Made by a program: the position numbers and the translations under genes. Below are positions 32,583-43,984 of a stretch of DNA of 64,000 nt, piece by piece. Numbering within the stretch: the stretch's first letter is position 1; the number at the start of each line of letters is the position of its first letter. The notes under the pieces were generated by a model. That model was not told the origin of the DNA. It searched no databases and was given only the letters and a program-made list of their open reading frames with translations. Source of the stretch: Bullera alba (Eukaryota; Basidiomycota; Tremellomycetes; Tremellales; Bulleraceae); assembly GCA_001600095.1 (NCBI GenBank), contig BCIX01000007.1, forward strand, positions 1 to 64,000, read 5' to 3'.

Positions 32583-33919
32583 ATGTCCTACACCACGACT
32601 TCGACTCAAACCGGTCTTGTCGACACGGTCGACCGCCTGACACTCCGTGGAGGGGAGCTCTCGGCCAAGGACAAGGACTACAAGTATGCCAGGTACCTCC
32701 CCACATACGATCACTCCATCAAGCTCCCACCTCTAGAGCCATTTGAGCATGTCGACCCAGGACATGCGGCCAAGAATGACCCGAACCCAAGGGCCTTCCT
32801 CGAAGGTGCGACCGAGACTCACCTTACGCCAAAGTTCGGCACAGAGGTAGAGGGCATTCAACTCTCAAAGCTCGACCAAAAGGCAAAGTCGTGAGTCACC
32901 GCATCGCCTAATGTGGACCTCCAGCTGACATCGCCCACAGTCAGCTCGCTCTTTACGTCGCCCAGCGCGGTGTCGTGGTCTTCCGAGACCAAGACTTCCA
33001 GGATCAGCCACATGAATGGGCTCTGAACGAGTGGGGAAAGTGAGTCGTCTTGCTGCCAGTGCTATACCCATCAACAAAATACTGACTTCTGATAGGACCT
33101 TCGGCCGACTGCACATCCACCCGACCAGCGGTGCGCCCGAGGGTATCCTCGAGTACCACCTCGTCTACCGAGACGGCGAGCAGGGCAAAGCTCCATCTAC
33201 GAAGCTCTCCTCAAAGCAATGGCACAGCGATGTGACGTACGAGCAGCAACCACCTGGTCTCACTACGCTCCTGCTATTCGACACTCCTCCTTCTGGTGGT
33301 GATACAGCTTATGTCTCTCAAGTCGGTGAGTCCTATGCTTCTCCTCATGTTGATCTCGCCCTGACGTTTACTTTTGTAGAGGCGTACAACAGGCTCTCCC
33401 CTTCTTTCAGGGAGTACCTCGAGACGCTATCCGTAGTCCATTCGGGCTACGAGCAAGCCGAACACAGCCGAAGTCTCGGTGGCGTGGTCAGGCGAGAGCC
33501 AGTGTCCAACATCCATCCGCTCATCCGACGACACCCCGTCACCGGCGACAAAGCTCTGTTTGTCAACCCGGGCTTCAGTCGAAGGATCGTCGGTCTGAAG
33601 GACGAAGAGTCTGATGCGATCTTGAACCTCCTCTAGTGAGTACCTCGACAAAGTTTTGCAGCTTCAGCTGACCTGGCATAGCTCTCACATCGCGCAGGGT
33701 ATCGACTTCCAGATCAGAGCTCAGTGGAAGCCACGAACCGTCGTGCTATGGGATAGTGAGTCGATATCCATCACGTCTCACATGGGAGTGACGACTGACT
33801 AACCTTCACTCTTAGACCGAATCACGGCACACTCTGCCACTGTCGACTTTGACGCTGCAAAAGACGGTCGAAGACACGGCACCAGGATCACCCCTCAGGC
33901 AGAGCGACCGTCTCTGTAG
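32583..33919 (+). CDS. TauD/TfdA-family 2-oxoglutarate dioxygenase
   Basis: Six exons (32583-32890, 32941-33039, 33096-33325, 33380-33635, 33682-33755, 33816-33919), 356 aa, phases consistent and length typical of fungal TauD homologues. Iron ligands: His179-x-Asp181 in WHSDVTYEQQP and distal His328 in RITAHSATVDF. The 2-oxoglutarate-binding Arg lies in GRRHGTRITPQ. GVVVFRDQDF, FGRLHIHP and SGGDTAYVS are family segments. Family knowledge: fungal members such as sulfonate dioxygenases release sulfite from taurine-like sulfonates; others cleave aryloxyalkanoates. The substrate here is not determinable. Cytosolic. It shares the promoter element of the MFS/aldolase pair. Confidence 0.92.
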
Positions 33920-34288
33920 GAGAATCACTTAAGTGGACTGTATGAGGAGAAAGACATTGTATGCGAATTTAGAGTTGTTTTGACCAAGCAGAAGAAAAAG
34001 ATGGAATGTATCAGTGCCAAGTAAGGTGACTGGCGGTTACGCTCAATTACAAAGTCCCTCCAGACCGAGTCCCGATCCGAGCCGCAATTGGTGTTGAGTG
34101 TCACCTACGATCGCTTGATATGGTTGCTACTCAACCAATCAAGTCCTTTCACATGAGTTGTATCATATCAGCGAGCTCTGATCATTCCGGCCACATCGAC
34201 TGGTCACAGCATGTCATTCATATGTGTACTCATTCAGCTACTGGAGCAAACCTGCTCAATATCCGATATTCAAAGACAACTACATATC
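33920..34288. other. 3' intergenic region of convergent genes
   Basis: About 370 bp between the stops of the TauD-type gene and the second sugar porter. Nothing recognisable. Confidence 0.4.
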
Positions 34289-36356
34289 CTAATCCTCCCG
34301 TTGCAGCCTCGAGGGGTCTGTCTCGCCAGATCTCTCCTTCTCAGCATCCAAAGCCTTCTTTGCGTCCGTAACATAGCTCCTGAATCGCCAAGGCCTGACT
34401 TTCTTCCTGAACATCTCATCCAGTTCAGCTGCAGTTCGACGAGACGTGTCGGGCACGAGGAAGAACGAGACGACGACGAAAGGAGCGGATATACCGGCAA
34501 AGAAGAAGGCGGTCTTGAGACCCCAATTGGCAGCCGTGGCGTTGAGCATGTATGGCACACTGGTGTTGAAGACCAGTCCGAGGCAAACACCACCGCAGGC
34601 AGCCACACCGGCAGTCTTGGCTCGAAGTCGGGAGGAACCAGTCTCGCCGATATAGGCCCAGCCGAGGTTGCCCAGGAGAGTGGAACCGAGTCGCCAGAAG
34701 AGCGAGAATGCGAGCTGAGGCGATGGTATCAGTATGCGCATCGTGATGGATGAGACGGATTGATGAACTCACCACTAGTCGGTTCACCTCTGCAGATCGA
34801 TTAGGCATCAAACCCAGTCCTCCGACAACCATACACATCACCCAGACCGTCACGGCTCCGACCAAGAACAGTGACCGACGACCGATGAGATCGATAAGAG
34901 ACGCTTCGATGAGGGTACAGGCGATGGCGACCAGGGCAAGGAGCAAACTGAAGAGGAATGGATCCCCGAATCCAGCCTGCTGTGCGAAATATGACGAGTA
35001 TGACGAGAGTACTGCGAGACCTCCGATCTGTTGAACACAGGCAGGCCAGAATGCGATGAGGGTTCGGAACTAGAAGGGTATCATCAGAACCTAGCCTGGC
35101 TGTGGCCTCGGATACTAGACTCACCCCGTTGACACCGACAAAGACCTCCTTGATAGTTTTTAGCTCGTGCAAGAAGCCTCGAGACTGCTCCCCACTGTCG
35201 ACCTCGTACGCCCTTTCCTTCTCCACCGATCGTTTGATGATGTTGTAGTGGTAGTCGACATCGTAGCCTGGGATACCGCCGTTGAGTCGTTGAATGACAG
35301 CTCTTCCTCTCTCATGTCGACCAGTGTTGGCGCACCAGAAGGGGGATTCGGGGATGAAGACGTATACACCGAGCATCAAGCCGAGCATAGCCCATTCGGT
35401 GTAGATTGGGGTGAGGTAGTTGAAAGGGTCGTTGTCGTTCATCACCTTGAGAGCGAGAGAGGAGCAGAGTTGTCCGATACCGTACCTGCAAGTCAGCACT
35501 GTACACTGTAGATGACTCACCAAGCAGAATAGAAGATCAAGAGGAAACCTCTGATCCTGGATGGAGCCAGCTCCGTCATGTACATTCCAGTCATGAACTG
35601 GACTGAACCAACACCAAAGCCGGAGAACAGCTTGGCACATAGCCATGATCGCCAGTCGCGTCCGAAACTCTCCAGAGCGACGGCAATGACGAGCGACACC
35701 CAGAGAGTGTAGAAGGCGACCTTTCGTCCGAAGCGATCGGCAATGCTGGGTGACTAGTCAGCGTACGGCTTGAATCGTGAAGGGTCGATACACTCACAAT
35801 GCCTGACTCAACATGCCGAACCCCTGGCCTGCACTCTGAATACCACTATACGGAGTCAGTGATGTCCAGTGCACAAAAATCGTCACTCACCCCCATGCAG
35901 CGAGGATATCCGCGGCAAGAGCAGGAGCACCGGTCTTTGGGTTGGTTGTGGTAGCGTATTGCTAAGGACATGGTGTTAGCACTGTCATACCTATCATATT
36001 AGTTTCTCTAGTTGGGACTGACCAGGATGAAACCCTTGTTCGCGATGATGTTACCGGTCATTGAGATCTGGAAGCCACTACATGAAACTCATCAACAGTG
36101 CCTTGTCGCCATCCACAACCGCCTCGACTCACTCTGCGGCGGCGGAGAAAGAGGCAAAGATGCACATCAGAGCCGCCTTCCTGAACACAAACCATGTCTT
36201 CTTCCATGGCAAGTCCTCAAAAGGCGACTTCATGATCACATCTGGATCACCGCCCTTACCATCAAATCCCTCGATCTCCTCGATAGTGGGCTTCTCATCA
36301 AAGGCGACTGGGGCGATGGTCTCGTCCCCCGGTCTCTGGGTAGCGTTGGCAGCCAT
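34289..36356 (-). CDS. MFS sugar porter (alpha-glucoside/maltose type)
   Basis: Eight exons whose phases fit throughout. The cytosolic N-terminus (MAANATQRPGDE...) runs to PWKKTWFVFRKAALMCIF at TM1. Landmarks: DGFQISMTGN in TM1, ADRFGRKVAFYTLWVS in the TM2-3 loop, SAPSRIRG-like ELAPSRIRGFLL after TM4, FIPESPFWCANTGR after TM6, IDLIGRRSLFL in the TM8-9 loop and ETGSSRLRAKT after TM10, ending VPDTSRRTAAELDEMF. This pattern matches fungal maltose/alpha-glucoside permeases (PESPWWLV-type). It imports a hexose or oligosaccharide with protons. It is the second transporter in the putative catabolic segment, and a different subfamily from the one at 20.6 kb, so probably a different substrate. Confidence 0.92.
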
Positions 36357-38034
36357 GTTGTCGATTGGGCGCGGGGCGTGATTGATGGATTGAAGAGACC
36401 CGTGGGGTCAATGGGGTTGTTAATAAGTACACCAGAGCTTACTAGTGGGAGATCCAAAGGGAACGAGACATCGCCCTTCATTAACGCCTGGGTGGAGGTC
36501 CCACGGCTCAATCCCACCCCGCGAGGGGTTCATGAGGGGTGCGGCGCAGGCGGAAGGTCGGGCCGTGATACCAAGCAAAGGGCGTAATTACAGGCACCTG
36601 TCAGATCACCGGCTCGCATTGTTCGGACTTTGGCGTAAATGCGCCGAGAGCGGTTGGTCCTAGACTGTCCTAGAGGACTCGAGTTGACATCGGCGGAAGT
36701 AGCCTGAAGTAGCGCTCGTTTTCCGGTCCGTAAAAACGCCGGGCATCTCGCCGCCTCATGATTTCTCCAGTCTCCAAGCTTCAAGGCCTCAGAGAACTTA
36801 GAGGGCTGAGGAGGCAGAGGTGGAAGAGGTATGGTATTGATTCTGGCTGGTTTTACTCGGGTTATCGTCCTACCGCGAGACAGCGAGGGCTTGGCTGGAG
36901 GCGTAGTCTCGACCTGAGCTCGAGGACGATGTGTAAGCCGAACAACAACCATATCGGACACCGATAACTAGTCGCGAGTCGCGCCCCTTTGGCTGCATGG
37001 GTGTAGCCAGACGCAAGCCTACAGCAGATAATGCTCAGACCTACAAATCGGCTGACGCAAACCTATCCGAGAAAAGGGAGGGGTCGATTAAACCTTACAC
37101 AGCTTGAACGGCGACTCGAGTTGCTGCACCAGGCGCTACCGCTCTACCGTATGATCTGGCACTGACAGTCATCTATCCGCTTCACATCGACTAACGACGG
37201 CTGCTGATGTCAATTTCAAGTGTCGCATACGTTTGCGCCGCCCACCGCACGATCCACCTCGCTTGCCAGAATCGATCGCGGAAGATTGCATAGGCGTCGA
37301 GCACATCTCGCTAGACTGTGATTTGCTCGTGACATAGGACTAGTACTGTGAAAGGATGGAATGCATGATTTGAAGAATCCACAGCGCTTTCATTGGAGTG
37401 ATGTCACTCAATCTTTCTTTCAGCTTGGAACGGGTCTGCATAGCAAGTATCACATACAACCTTCTCGGGAAGAACGCTCGAGGTGGTCAGACGATGTCAG
37501 CATTCAGCAGCCTCAAGTTCAAGCTCAATTTCAAAGCAAGACACCTGCCTTGAGGACCACACCTTCATTACTGTGAGCCGATGACAGCTGCTGCACAAAC
37601 ATATTGGCAAGACTGACCTCGTCTCCAGGAATAAGACATTGGAGCTACGACATCGTGTAACCCTCAATGCGCTGTCGTCTCTGTCAGATAACGCAGTCTC
37701 GCGCTGCGAATTGACGGACCGGAGTATCAATCCCCTGCTGGCGACCTACCAGCTGAGTAGCAGGCCCAGAGCGTGCAGACTTTGTGTAGTACTTATCAGC
37801 CGGATGAATACAGCTTGTCGACCGACCGAGGGACCGGTATCGGTGATTCTTTGCGATTGCAACTTCTTCGACCGTAAATCGAGAGAATTTTGTCAGAATG
37901 TCGGATGACGTCCCGCCTCGGTCTCCACTCATGGGTTGCTGAGGTGTAGACAACTCGTGCATCAGTTCATATGGAACGGCTCTCCTATCCCGGATCATGC
38001 TAATTTCCCAATCAAGCCATAACCTGCGGACCCT
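36357..38034. other. Long intergenic region (about 1.7 kb)
   Basis: Upstream of the second sugar porter and downstream of the esterase. Open frames (for example a 143-codon GTG-started minus-strand frame at 36530-36961, Pro/Arg-rich) have no motif support. A tRNA A-box-like stretch near 37100-37140 (minus) does not fold as a tRNA. Nothing else is seen. Confidence 0.35.
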
Positions 38035-38958
38035 CTATCTAGCGATAGCCCGTCGCAATGCGTCTTTCTGCGTCTTCATGAACTCAACTGATCTTGGCTC
38101 AGAGGCGAACAGCGCTTCGGAGGCGTGGAACGCTCCATTTACGACCGTCAACTTGATCTCGACATTGGCCTCTTGCAACCGCTTGGCGTAGGCGACATCC
38201 TCGTCGTGGAAGAGATCGTTGGAACCGACACCTATCCAAGCTGCAGGAAGCCCTGATAGATGTTGTCGTCTAGCTGGGACGGCTGCGTCGAGAACAGCTT
38301 GAGTGGGCTGTGATCCGAGGTACGACCTCCATCCGAACTCGTTGTTGGCTCGACTCCAGACGTAGTACGTTCTACCCGTATTGTCGGTCCTGAGGGTAGT
38401 TCGATCGTCGAGCATTGGGTATACCAGGAACTGAAGGATGGGCTGTATACCACCATCGTCGTGTATGCGTTGAACGAGTGAGGCGGCAATACCTCCCCCT
38501 GCACTTTCTCCAGCGATGATCAACCTTTTCTTGTCCCATCCTCGTTCTTCCGCATTGTCGAGTATCCACCTCCAAGCTGCCAGGCAGTCGTCCACAGCTG
38601 CCGGGGCCGGGTGCTCTGGAGCAAGCCTGTACTCTGGGGATACAGAGCAGAGTCCTAGATCTTTGGCGTATTCATCAAGACGGGAGACGCTCATCTTGTG
38701 ATTCCCCAGGACCATCCCTCCTCCATGTATCCACAGCACCACGGGCAATTTCTCTCCCGCGACCCGGTTTGCCGATTGAGTGACGAGTAATTGGACATCG
38801 CTAGCTTCGCCCCGACAAGCGACGTCTTCCCGTGTCACTCCCTCCGGCGGTGGGTTTACCCAAGACATGCTTCGGCCAAGTTTTCGGAACCAAGACCAGT
38901 GGACCGGCATACTAGGTAGGTATCGGACTTTACTGAAGGCTGGATCCAGGTCAGACAT
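38035..38958 (-). CDS. Alpha/beta hydrolase, hormone-sensitive-lipase family esterase
   Basis: Intronless, 307 aa. The HSL/family IV oxyanion motif HGGG is in VLWIHGGGMVLGNH. YRLAPEHPAPAAVDDCLAAW is characteristic. The nucleophile Ser is in IAGESAGGGIAAS. The acid Asp is in GSNDLFHDED and the catalytic His in NGAFHASEALF. It hydrolyses esters of short acyl or aryl acids, or lactones, in the cytosol (no signal peptide, MSDLDPAFSKVRY). A TATATATA box (39015-39023) about 60 bp upstream of its ATG supports the start. It sits at the end of the 16-39 kb metabolic run, where an esterase would fit a catabolic route. Confidence 0.92.
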   Translation of the reverse strand: MSDLDPAFSKVRYLPSMPVHWSWFRKLGRSMSWVNPPPEGVTREDVACRGEASDVQLLVTQSANRVAGEKLPVVLWIHGGGMVLGNHKMSVSRLDEYAKDLGLCSVSPEYRLAPEHPAPAAVDDCLAAWRWILDNAEERGWDKKRLIIAGESAGGGIAASLVQRIHDDGGIQPILQFLVYPMLDDRTTLRTDNTGRTYYVWSRANNEFGWRSYLGSQPTQAVLDAAVPARRQHLSGLPAAWIGVGSNDLFHDEDVAYAKRLQEANVEIKLTVVNGAFHASEALFASEPRSVEFMKTQKDALRRAIAR

Positions 38959-39750
38959 TTTGGCGATGAGAGAGGAGAATACGTTGACAAAGGCGGCTTC
39001 ACGGTGTGTGCATCATATATATACTTGGACACACACTACTAATAGCTCTGCGATGTGAGTGCTTCAATTGCCCTCGTCAAGTCGTTTACGTGAAGACGGA
39101 GTTCCATGTAGACTGTAGAGTGTACTCTACGAGTATGTACCAGTTGGCCGATGCGGTCGATGATGTATGCCTTTGGCAAACCGGCTATGGTATCTTCCGT
39201 GATCGATGATCCGTGGCCCGTGGCCCGTGGGTAGATCTGTTGGGTGTTCGCCGTGTCCGGCGACCGAAACGGAGATCTCCATCTCTCACTTCTCTAGTCT
39301 CATACAACTCACGCTTTGTTTGCGCTATATCATCCTTGCTCTTGGTAGTGATGGCGACGCGATATGATGTCCTCGCTACTCGCTAGCCCTGCAGATCCCG
39401 CGGAGATACCTTACGATTACTCCGACCGTGCGACGACCAGTCTGGTCGCGCTTTGGTTTCACCATCCAACTACAACTCCACACGTGTCCACTTCTCTCAC
39501 CAGTAGACCAGTGGACAACTGATTCTTTGCGCCACACTCTCTACACCACCTGCGGTGTAACGTTTTCGATATCTCTCTCAGATCTCGACCCTTGTCAAAG
39601 GATCCAATTTCAAACCGTTCCAGCGCAGACATGGGATGAACCGTGAGAAGGCCTCTCAGCGCTCAGCGCTCAGCCTTCTACATCGTTACAGCTGCTTGAA
39701 TGACAATGTCATCAAGCTGATATTGTACCGCACATTGAGCATAACTCAAG
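38959..39750. promoter_or_regulatory. Divergent region, esterase and phosphatase copy 1
   Basis: Has the esterase TATA (TATATATA, 39015-39023) and, at about 39590-39650, a segment similar to the region at about 41170-41240. So the tandem duplication of the phosphatase gene includes at least 100-150 bp of its 5' flank. Confidence 0.45.
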
Positions 39751-40977
39751 ATGACAGGTTTCTTGACGACTACCCAGACATATACTTGCGAGACCGTCGA
39801 CGGTCTTTTCAGCCCACTACCTTGGCCAGAATCGGTAGGTTCGAGGTTCGCCGTTCAAGCTATGACATTGTGCTGACACTATTCTCTTCAGAGGTGGAAC
39901 CGGTTCGGCCTGAATGAGGGGTTTAATACCCCTGAAAAAGTTGGAAACTACGTCAAGAGTGAGTGTCTGCATACCGATAGCCAGAGTAGCTGAATATTGT
40001 AGGTCTAAACGATTCGAGCAAGTCCAGGGGCTCTGAGGAAAGCTACCTGCTAGCTTATGTCGGCCGACATGGGAACTGTGGGTGGTGCAACGTCATGATC
40101 TATGATACAGTGCTGATACAGCGATAGCCGAGCATAATGCTGAGATTGAGCGAACAACGGCGAAGTGGGATCGCGAGTATAATTTCGTGTACAACAAGAG
40201 CTCGATGCACCGAGATGTGAGGTGATTACAGTACATGGTGGTCATTTACTGATACTATCGTAAACCGCCAAACGGGTCGGAATAGACCCCTCATTGATCA
40301 CGGAAGGGTGGAACGACGCATGTGAGACCGGAAAGCTAATGAAAGACTGCTTGCCAGAGCCGGATGTGTTCTACTGCAGTCCGCTCAAGCGCACTCTCCA
40401 AACCCAGAACTGCAAGTGGGGCGACTTGACCACGGCAGGACCAGACGACACTCTCACGGATCAGACTTGCTCGCTGCCAAGCGTCCTGGTTGAGGTGAGT
40501 GACCTTCAGTCTTGGCCAATTGATCGATGACTGACCAAAACAGAATCTATCCGAACGCTACCATCTGTATAGCTGGAACCGGAGGGAATCTGTGACTTCC
40601 ATTCGCCGGCGATGCCCAGATGTTTACATGGTGGATGGCCTTGACGAAGAGCCTACGGTCTTCGATCAATTGCAAAGCGAAAAGAGGCCTGAGACCCGGC
40701 AGGCTCACACCAACAGGGTATTCGACGGAACCGACTGGATCATCGAGAATGCTTTGTCTCAAGGCGCAACCAGTGAGTGAGCCTTCGTCTCGACAGTGGA
40801 ATATCAAAGTACTGACCCACTTCAGTCATCGATCTTACTACGCATCAGGGCACATGCTCCCGTATCATGGAGAAGTTCGGTCGACCACTTCAGAAAGATC
40901 ATCCCACCGAGGGCTCATTCCTTGAGGGTGAGGTAAGACCGACTTTGGTCAAGGTCACATCGATTGGATTCGCTTGA
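39751..40977 (+). pseudogene. Histidine phosphatase (phosphoglycerate-mutase-like), tandem copy 1, splice acceptor lost
   Basis: Branch-1 histidine phosphatase. Coding segments: 39751-39834, 39892-39958, 40003-40077, 40128-40216, 40264-40494, 40544-40772, 40826-40977. Their lengths (84, 67, 75, 89, 231, 229, 152) equal those of copy 2 exactly. The phosphate pocket is Arg72-His73-Gly74 (VGRHGNSEHNAEIE); the second half has YCSPLKRTLQTQN and IDLTTHQGT. The fourth intron ends ...actatcgtaa instead of ...actatcttag in copy 2, so the AG at 40262-40263 is AA. The next AG (40285) puts the frame out, with a stop four codons later. Product if unspliced or mis-spliced: about 105 aa lacking the second half. 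All other frames and splice sites are intact, so the loss looks recent. It may instead be a sequence error or a non-canonical acceptor. Confidence 0.7.
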
Positions 40978-41309
40978 CCGCGGAATGCTATGGCTGACTG
41001 CCAGTCGGGGCTGCTGATGAGATTAACAGACCGTGGTTAGTAGACTAGCACGGCGCTCGATCAACACATGCATGGGGATACTTATCAGAAGACAGTAATA
41101 CCCCACGATCAACCTGTATGACGCTGGACTAAACTACATTCTGCGACCACTCCCCGAAGTCAAGACTCTCGTCAAAAGATCCGCTCTCGAACCGTTTCAG
41201 TGCACATGTTTGGGATGGACTTTGCGAAGGCCTCACTCTGTCTAAAGCTCTACGACCGACGGGACTATCATGTCACGACTTGGTATTCTAATTTACCCAC
41301 TAGCCCAAG
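40978..41309. other. Spacer between tandem phosphatases
   Basis: 330 bp; its distal part (about 41170-41240) is similar to the 5' flank of copy 1, marking the duplication unit at about 1.56 kb (39751 to 41310). Confidence 0.5.
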
Positions 41310-42542
41310 ATGCCAGGTTTCTTGACTCCCACCCAGACTTATACCTGCGAGACAGTCAACGGTCTTTTCCGCCCTTTACCATGGCCTGAATCAGTGAGTA
41401 TTGGCTTGAGTCGAAAGTGGTACTGGGCATTATTAACACAATTACCGCCAGAGGGATAAGACGTTCGGATTGCTTGAACGATTTCAGAACTCTTCAGAGG
41501 TCGAGAAGTACGTGAATGGTGAGTACGTGCACACACACAGAGTCAGAGAAGCTGACTATGCTAGATCTAAACGATTCGAGCAAGTCCAGGGGTTCTGAGC
41601 AGAGGTACTTGCTAGCGTATGTCGGCCGCCACGGAAAATGTAGGCGGTTCATCGTGATGTCTGTAGTACAGTGCTGATACTGTGGTAGCCGAGCACAATG
41701 CGGAGATCGAGAGAACGATGGCCAAGTGGGAGAGCACCTATGGCCCATGGTACGACAAGAGCGCGATGTACCGAGATGTGAGCAGGTCCTATCGTGGTCA
41801 TATACTAACACTATCTTAGGCCGCCACGCGGGTCGGGATAGACCCTTCATTGATCGCTACAGGATGGAATGACGCATGTGAGACTGGAAAGCTGATGCGG
41901 GAGTGCTTGCCCGAGCCGGAGATCTACTATTGCAGTCCCCTCCGGCGTACCATTCAGACTCAGAATTGCAAGTGGGGAGACTTGGGCTCGGCAGAACCCA
42001 CAGACAAACTCGCTGGACGAACTTGCTCCCTACCAAGCGTCCTAGTCGAAGTGAGTGAGCCATATTCACAAGTGAAAACCCGTGAACTGACTCCCAAAGA
42101 ACCTATCCGAACGATACCATACGCACGACTGGAATCGAAGAGAGTCTGCGAGTTCCATAAAGAAACGCTGTCCACAAGCCCTCTTCGTGGAAGACTTTGA
42201 CGAACAGCCCACAGTGTTCGACAGATACAAGAGCGAAGGTAGTATTGAGAGCGAAGATGAGCACATTGATAGGGTGTACGATGGTGTCGACTGGATCATC
42301 CAACACGCTCTATCCCAGGACGCCAGCAGTAAGTGAAAGATCACGTCGACAAATGAGGCTCACAGAGGGCTGATCAAATATCAAATATAGTCATCGACCT
42401 CACTACGCATCAGGGTACATGTACCCCTATCATGGAGAAGTTCGGTCGACCTTACCTGGTAGATCGTCCCACTGAGGGCTCCTTCCTTGAGGGTGAAGTC
42501 AGACCGACTCTGGTGAAAATCACTCCATGTGGCTCCGAGTGA
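41310..42542 (+). CDS. Histidine phosphatase (phosphoglycerate-mutase-like), tandem copy 2
   Basis: Seven exons (41310-41393, 41452-41518, 41565-41639, 41689-41777, 41820-42050, 42100-42328, 42391-42542), 308 aa, all phases and splice sites intact. The catalytic His lies in VGRHGKSEHNAEIER, with the second Arg in YCSPLRRTIQTQN and the late His in IDLTTHQGTCTPIMEKFG. Length and the WNDACETGKLM segment fit fungal phosphoglycerate-mutase-family proteins that dephosphorylate small phosphorylated metabolites; they are not the glycolytic mutase. The substrate is unknown. Cytosolic. It is the functional partner of the neighbouring copy, from which it differs at scattered residues (for example EPEIYYCSP versus EPDVFYCSP), so the duplication is not very recent. 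Confidence 0.88.
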
Positions 42543-42694
42543 CATCGCGCCGAGACTGCTGACTGACCTCGAAACGGTATGCTGATGAGACTGACAAGTC
42601 GTCTAGTAGAGAGTTGATTGATGATGACGAAATGCATGTGGATACGGCGTCAACGGGCGTATATGATCTCTATTGTCGTATCGTTCGTCAGATC

Positions 42695-43984
42695 CTACTC
42701 GGATTCCCGCTTCCTCTTCTCCGGTTTCGTATCCACCGCATACACATGCATCTCCCCGTGCATGTTGCTCCTGAAGACGAGATATCGGCTATCGGGGGTG
42801 AAGTTGGCATTGGGTTCGAGGCGATAGTCGTGATCCACCAAGTCGACCAGCTTCTCGCTCGAGAAATAGCCAGGTCTTACTAGCGAGGCCGAGTCGTTCG
42901 CTTGGATCCCGGCGACGTCGGGAATGGCGTTTGGAGTGAAGAGGTAGAGGTACTTTCCATCCTTGGCATGTGCTACCATCTCCGAATCCCCACCATCCCC
43001 CGAGAAAAGCTTGTTGTCGGGAGAGCTGTGGAAGTGGACCGACCATTCGTCCCGCAAAAGGTGGTATTGAGTCCGTTTCCCAGTCTTGATCTCGTAGCCA
43101 GCGACCCAGAAATCCTCTCCTCGCGGTGTTTGTAGATCATACCAGATGGTCTGGCCGTCGTGACTGAACCATTCGTGTCCCGCAATCTCCATGTTCATCC
43201 TCCTCTCGTGTATCTTCTTCGGCGTCCCCTCTTCCAGATCCAACAACCACAGTCGGTCAACTTTATGCCAAGGTCCTTCGTGGCAGAACATGAGCAGGTT
43301 CGGATCGGTTGGTGAGAATAGGAGGTGGTTGAGCCAGTCTGTCGATTTGTACACGTCCCTCCGCTGTCCCGTGGAGATGTCGATGACGAACATTGTCATG
43401 GGGATTTTGGCCTCCAAGCGTTGATTCAGCCTTACCTCCTTGGCATCGGCATAAGTCATTGGTGTTCCATCTGGCCAATTGGCCTCGTAGATGAACTGGT
43501 CCGTCTTTGGATCTCGCTTGTCAAACACCTTGAGTATCTCCGCTCCAGACCCCGGGTCTACTTCCACTCCGGCCAACAGCGTCTCATCCGAATTGATCGC
43601 CTGAATGTCGCCTGTGAATGAAGAGGTGATTACGGTGGATATCCCAGTCTCGGTTGACACTCGGCATATTGTATCTGACTCTGTCAACTTGAAGTAGACG
43701 CTGTCGGTGTGTTTGCCGACGAAGAGGAAGGAGAAGGGTTCGTCGATGGTGAGAATGGGGGTAATGTTGCGTGTTGCCAAGTCGACCCTGGAGACTCCTC
43801 TAGGCGTCGAGATGACCAATTCACCGGTAGAAGTGTAGGCGTTGAAGTTGAAGTACAAGCTCGAGCTTCCAGCTTCTTCCGATAGCCTCACTACGCGATG
43901 TCCAGAGGGCTCTACCCATTCACGAGGAGGGGACTTCCGGGCGCTTGGGGAGGCTGATGAATCGTTACTCTGCGCCTCGGTCAT
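42695..43984 (-). CDS. Oligogalacturonate lyase (PL22)
   Basis: Intronless, 429 aa, seven-bladed beta-propeller expected. Diagnostic family segments: TDWLNHLLFSPTDPNLLMFC, CHEGPWHKVDRLWLLD, AGHEWFSHDGQTIWYD and EWSVHFHSSPDNKLFSGDGG. The His in NHL, HEGPWH, GHEW and HFH supply the Mn2+-binding and catalytic residues known for PL22 enzymes. It splits digalacturonate and unsaturated oligogalacturonates by beta-elimination to 5-keto-4-deoxyuronate, the late intracellular step of pectin breakdown. There is no signal peptide, in line with that role. Its stop is about 150 bp from the 3' end of phosphatase copy 2 (convergent). With the GH36 enzyme and two porters it suggests a fungus that feeds on plant polymers. 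Confidence 0.9.
   Translation of the reverse strand: MTEAQSNDSSASPSARKSPPREWVEPSGHRVVRLSEEAGSSSLYFNFNAYTSTGELVISTPRGVSRVDLATRNITPILTIDEPFSFLFVGKHTDSVYFKLTESDTICRVSTETGISTVITSSFTGDIQAINSDETLLAGVEVDPGSGAEILKVFDKRDPKTDQFIYEANWPDGTPMTYADAKEVRLNQRLEAKIPMTMFVIDISTGQRRDVYKSTDWLNHLLFSPTDPNLLMFCHEGPWHKVDRLWLLDLEEGTPKKIHERRMNMEIAGHEWFSHDGQTIWYDLQTPRGEDFWVAGYEIKTGKRTQYHLLRDEWSVHFHSSPDNKLFSGDGGDSEMVAHAKDGKYLYLFTPNAIPDVAGIQANDSASLVRPGYFSSEKLVDLVDHDYRLEPNANFTPDSRYLVFRSNMHGEMHVYAVDTKPEKRKRESE

Noticed and set aside
36530..36961. 143-codon minus-strand frame before the second sugar porter
   Set aside because: GTG start, Pro/Arg composition, no motif or splicing support.
37090..37150. Third tRNA-like stretch on the minus strand
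   Set aside because: Only short D-arm-like similarity; no cloverleaf.
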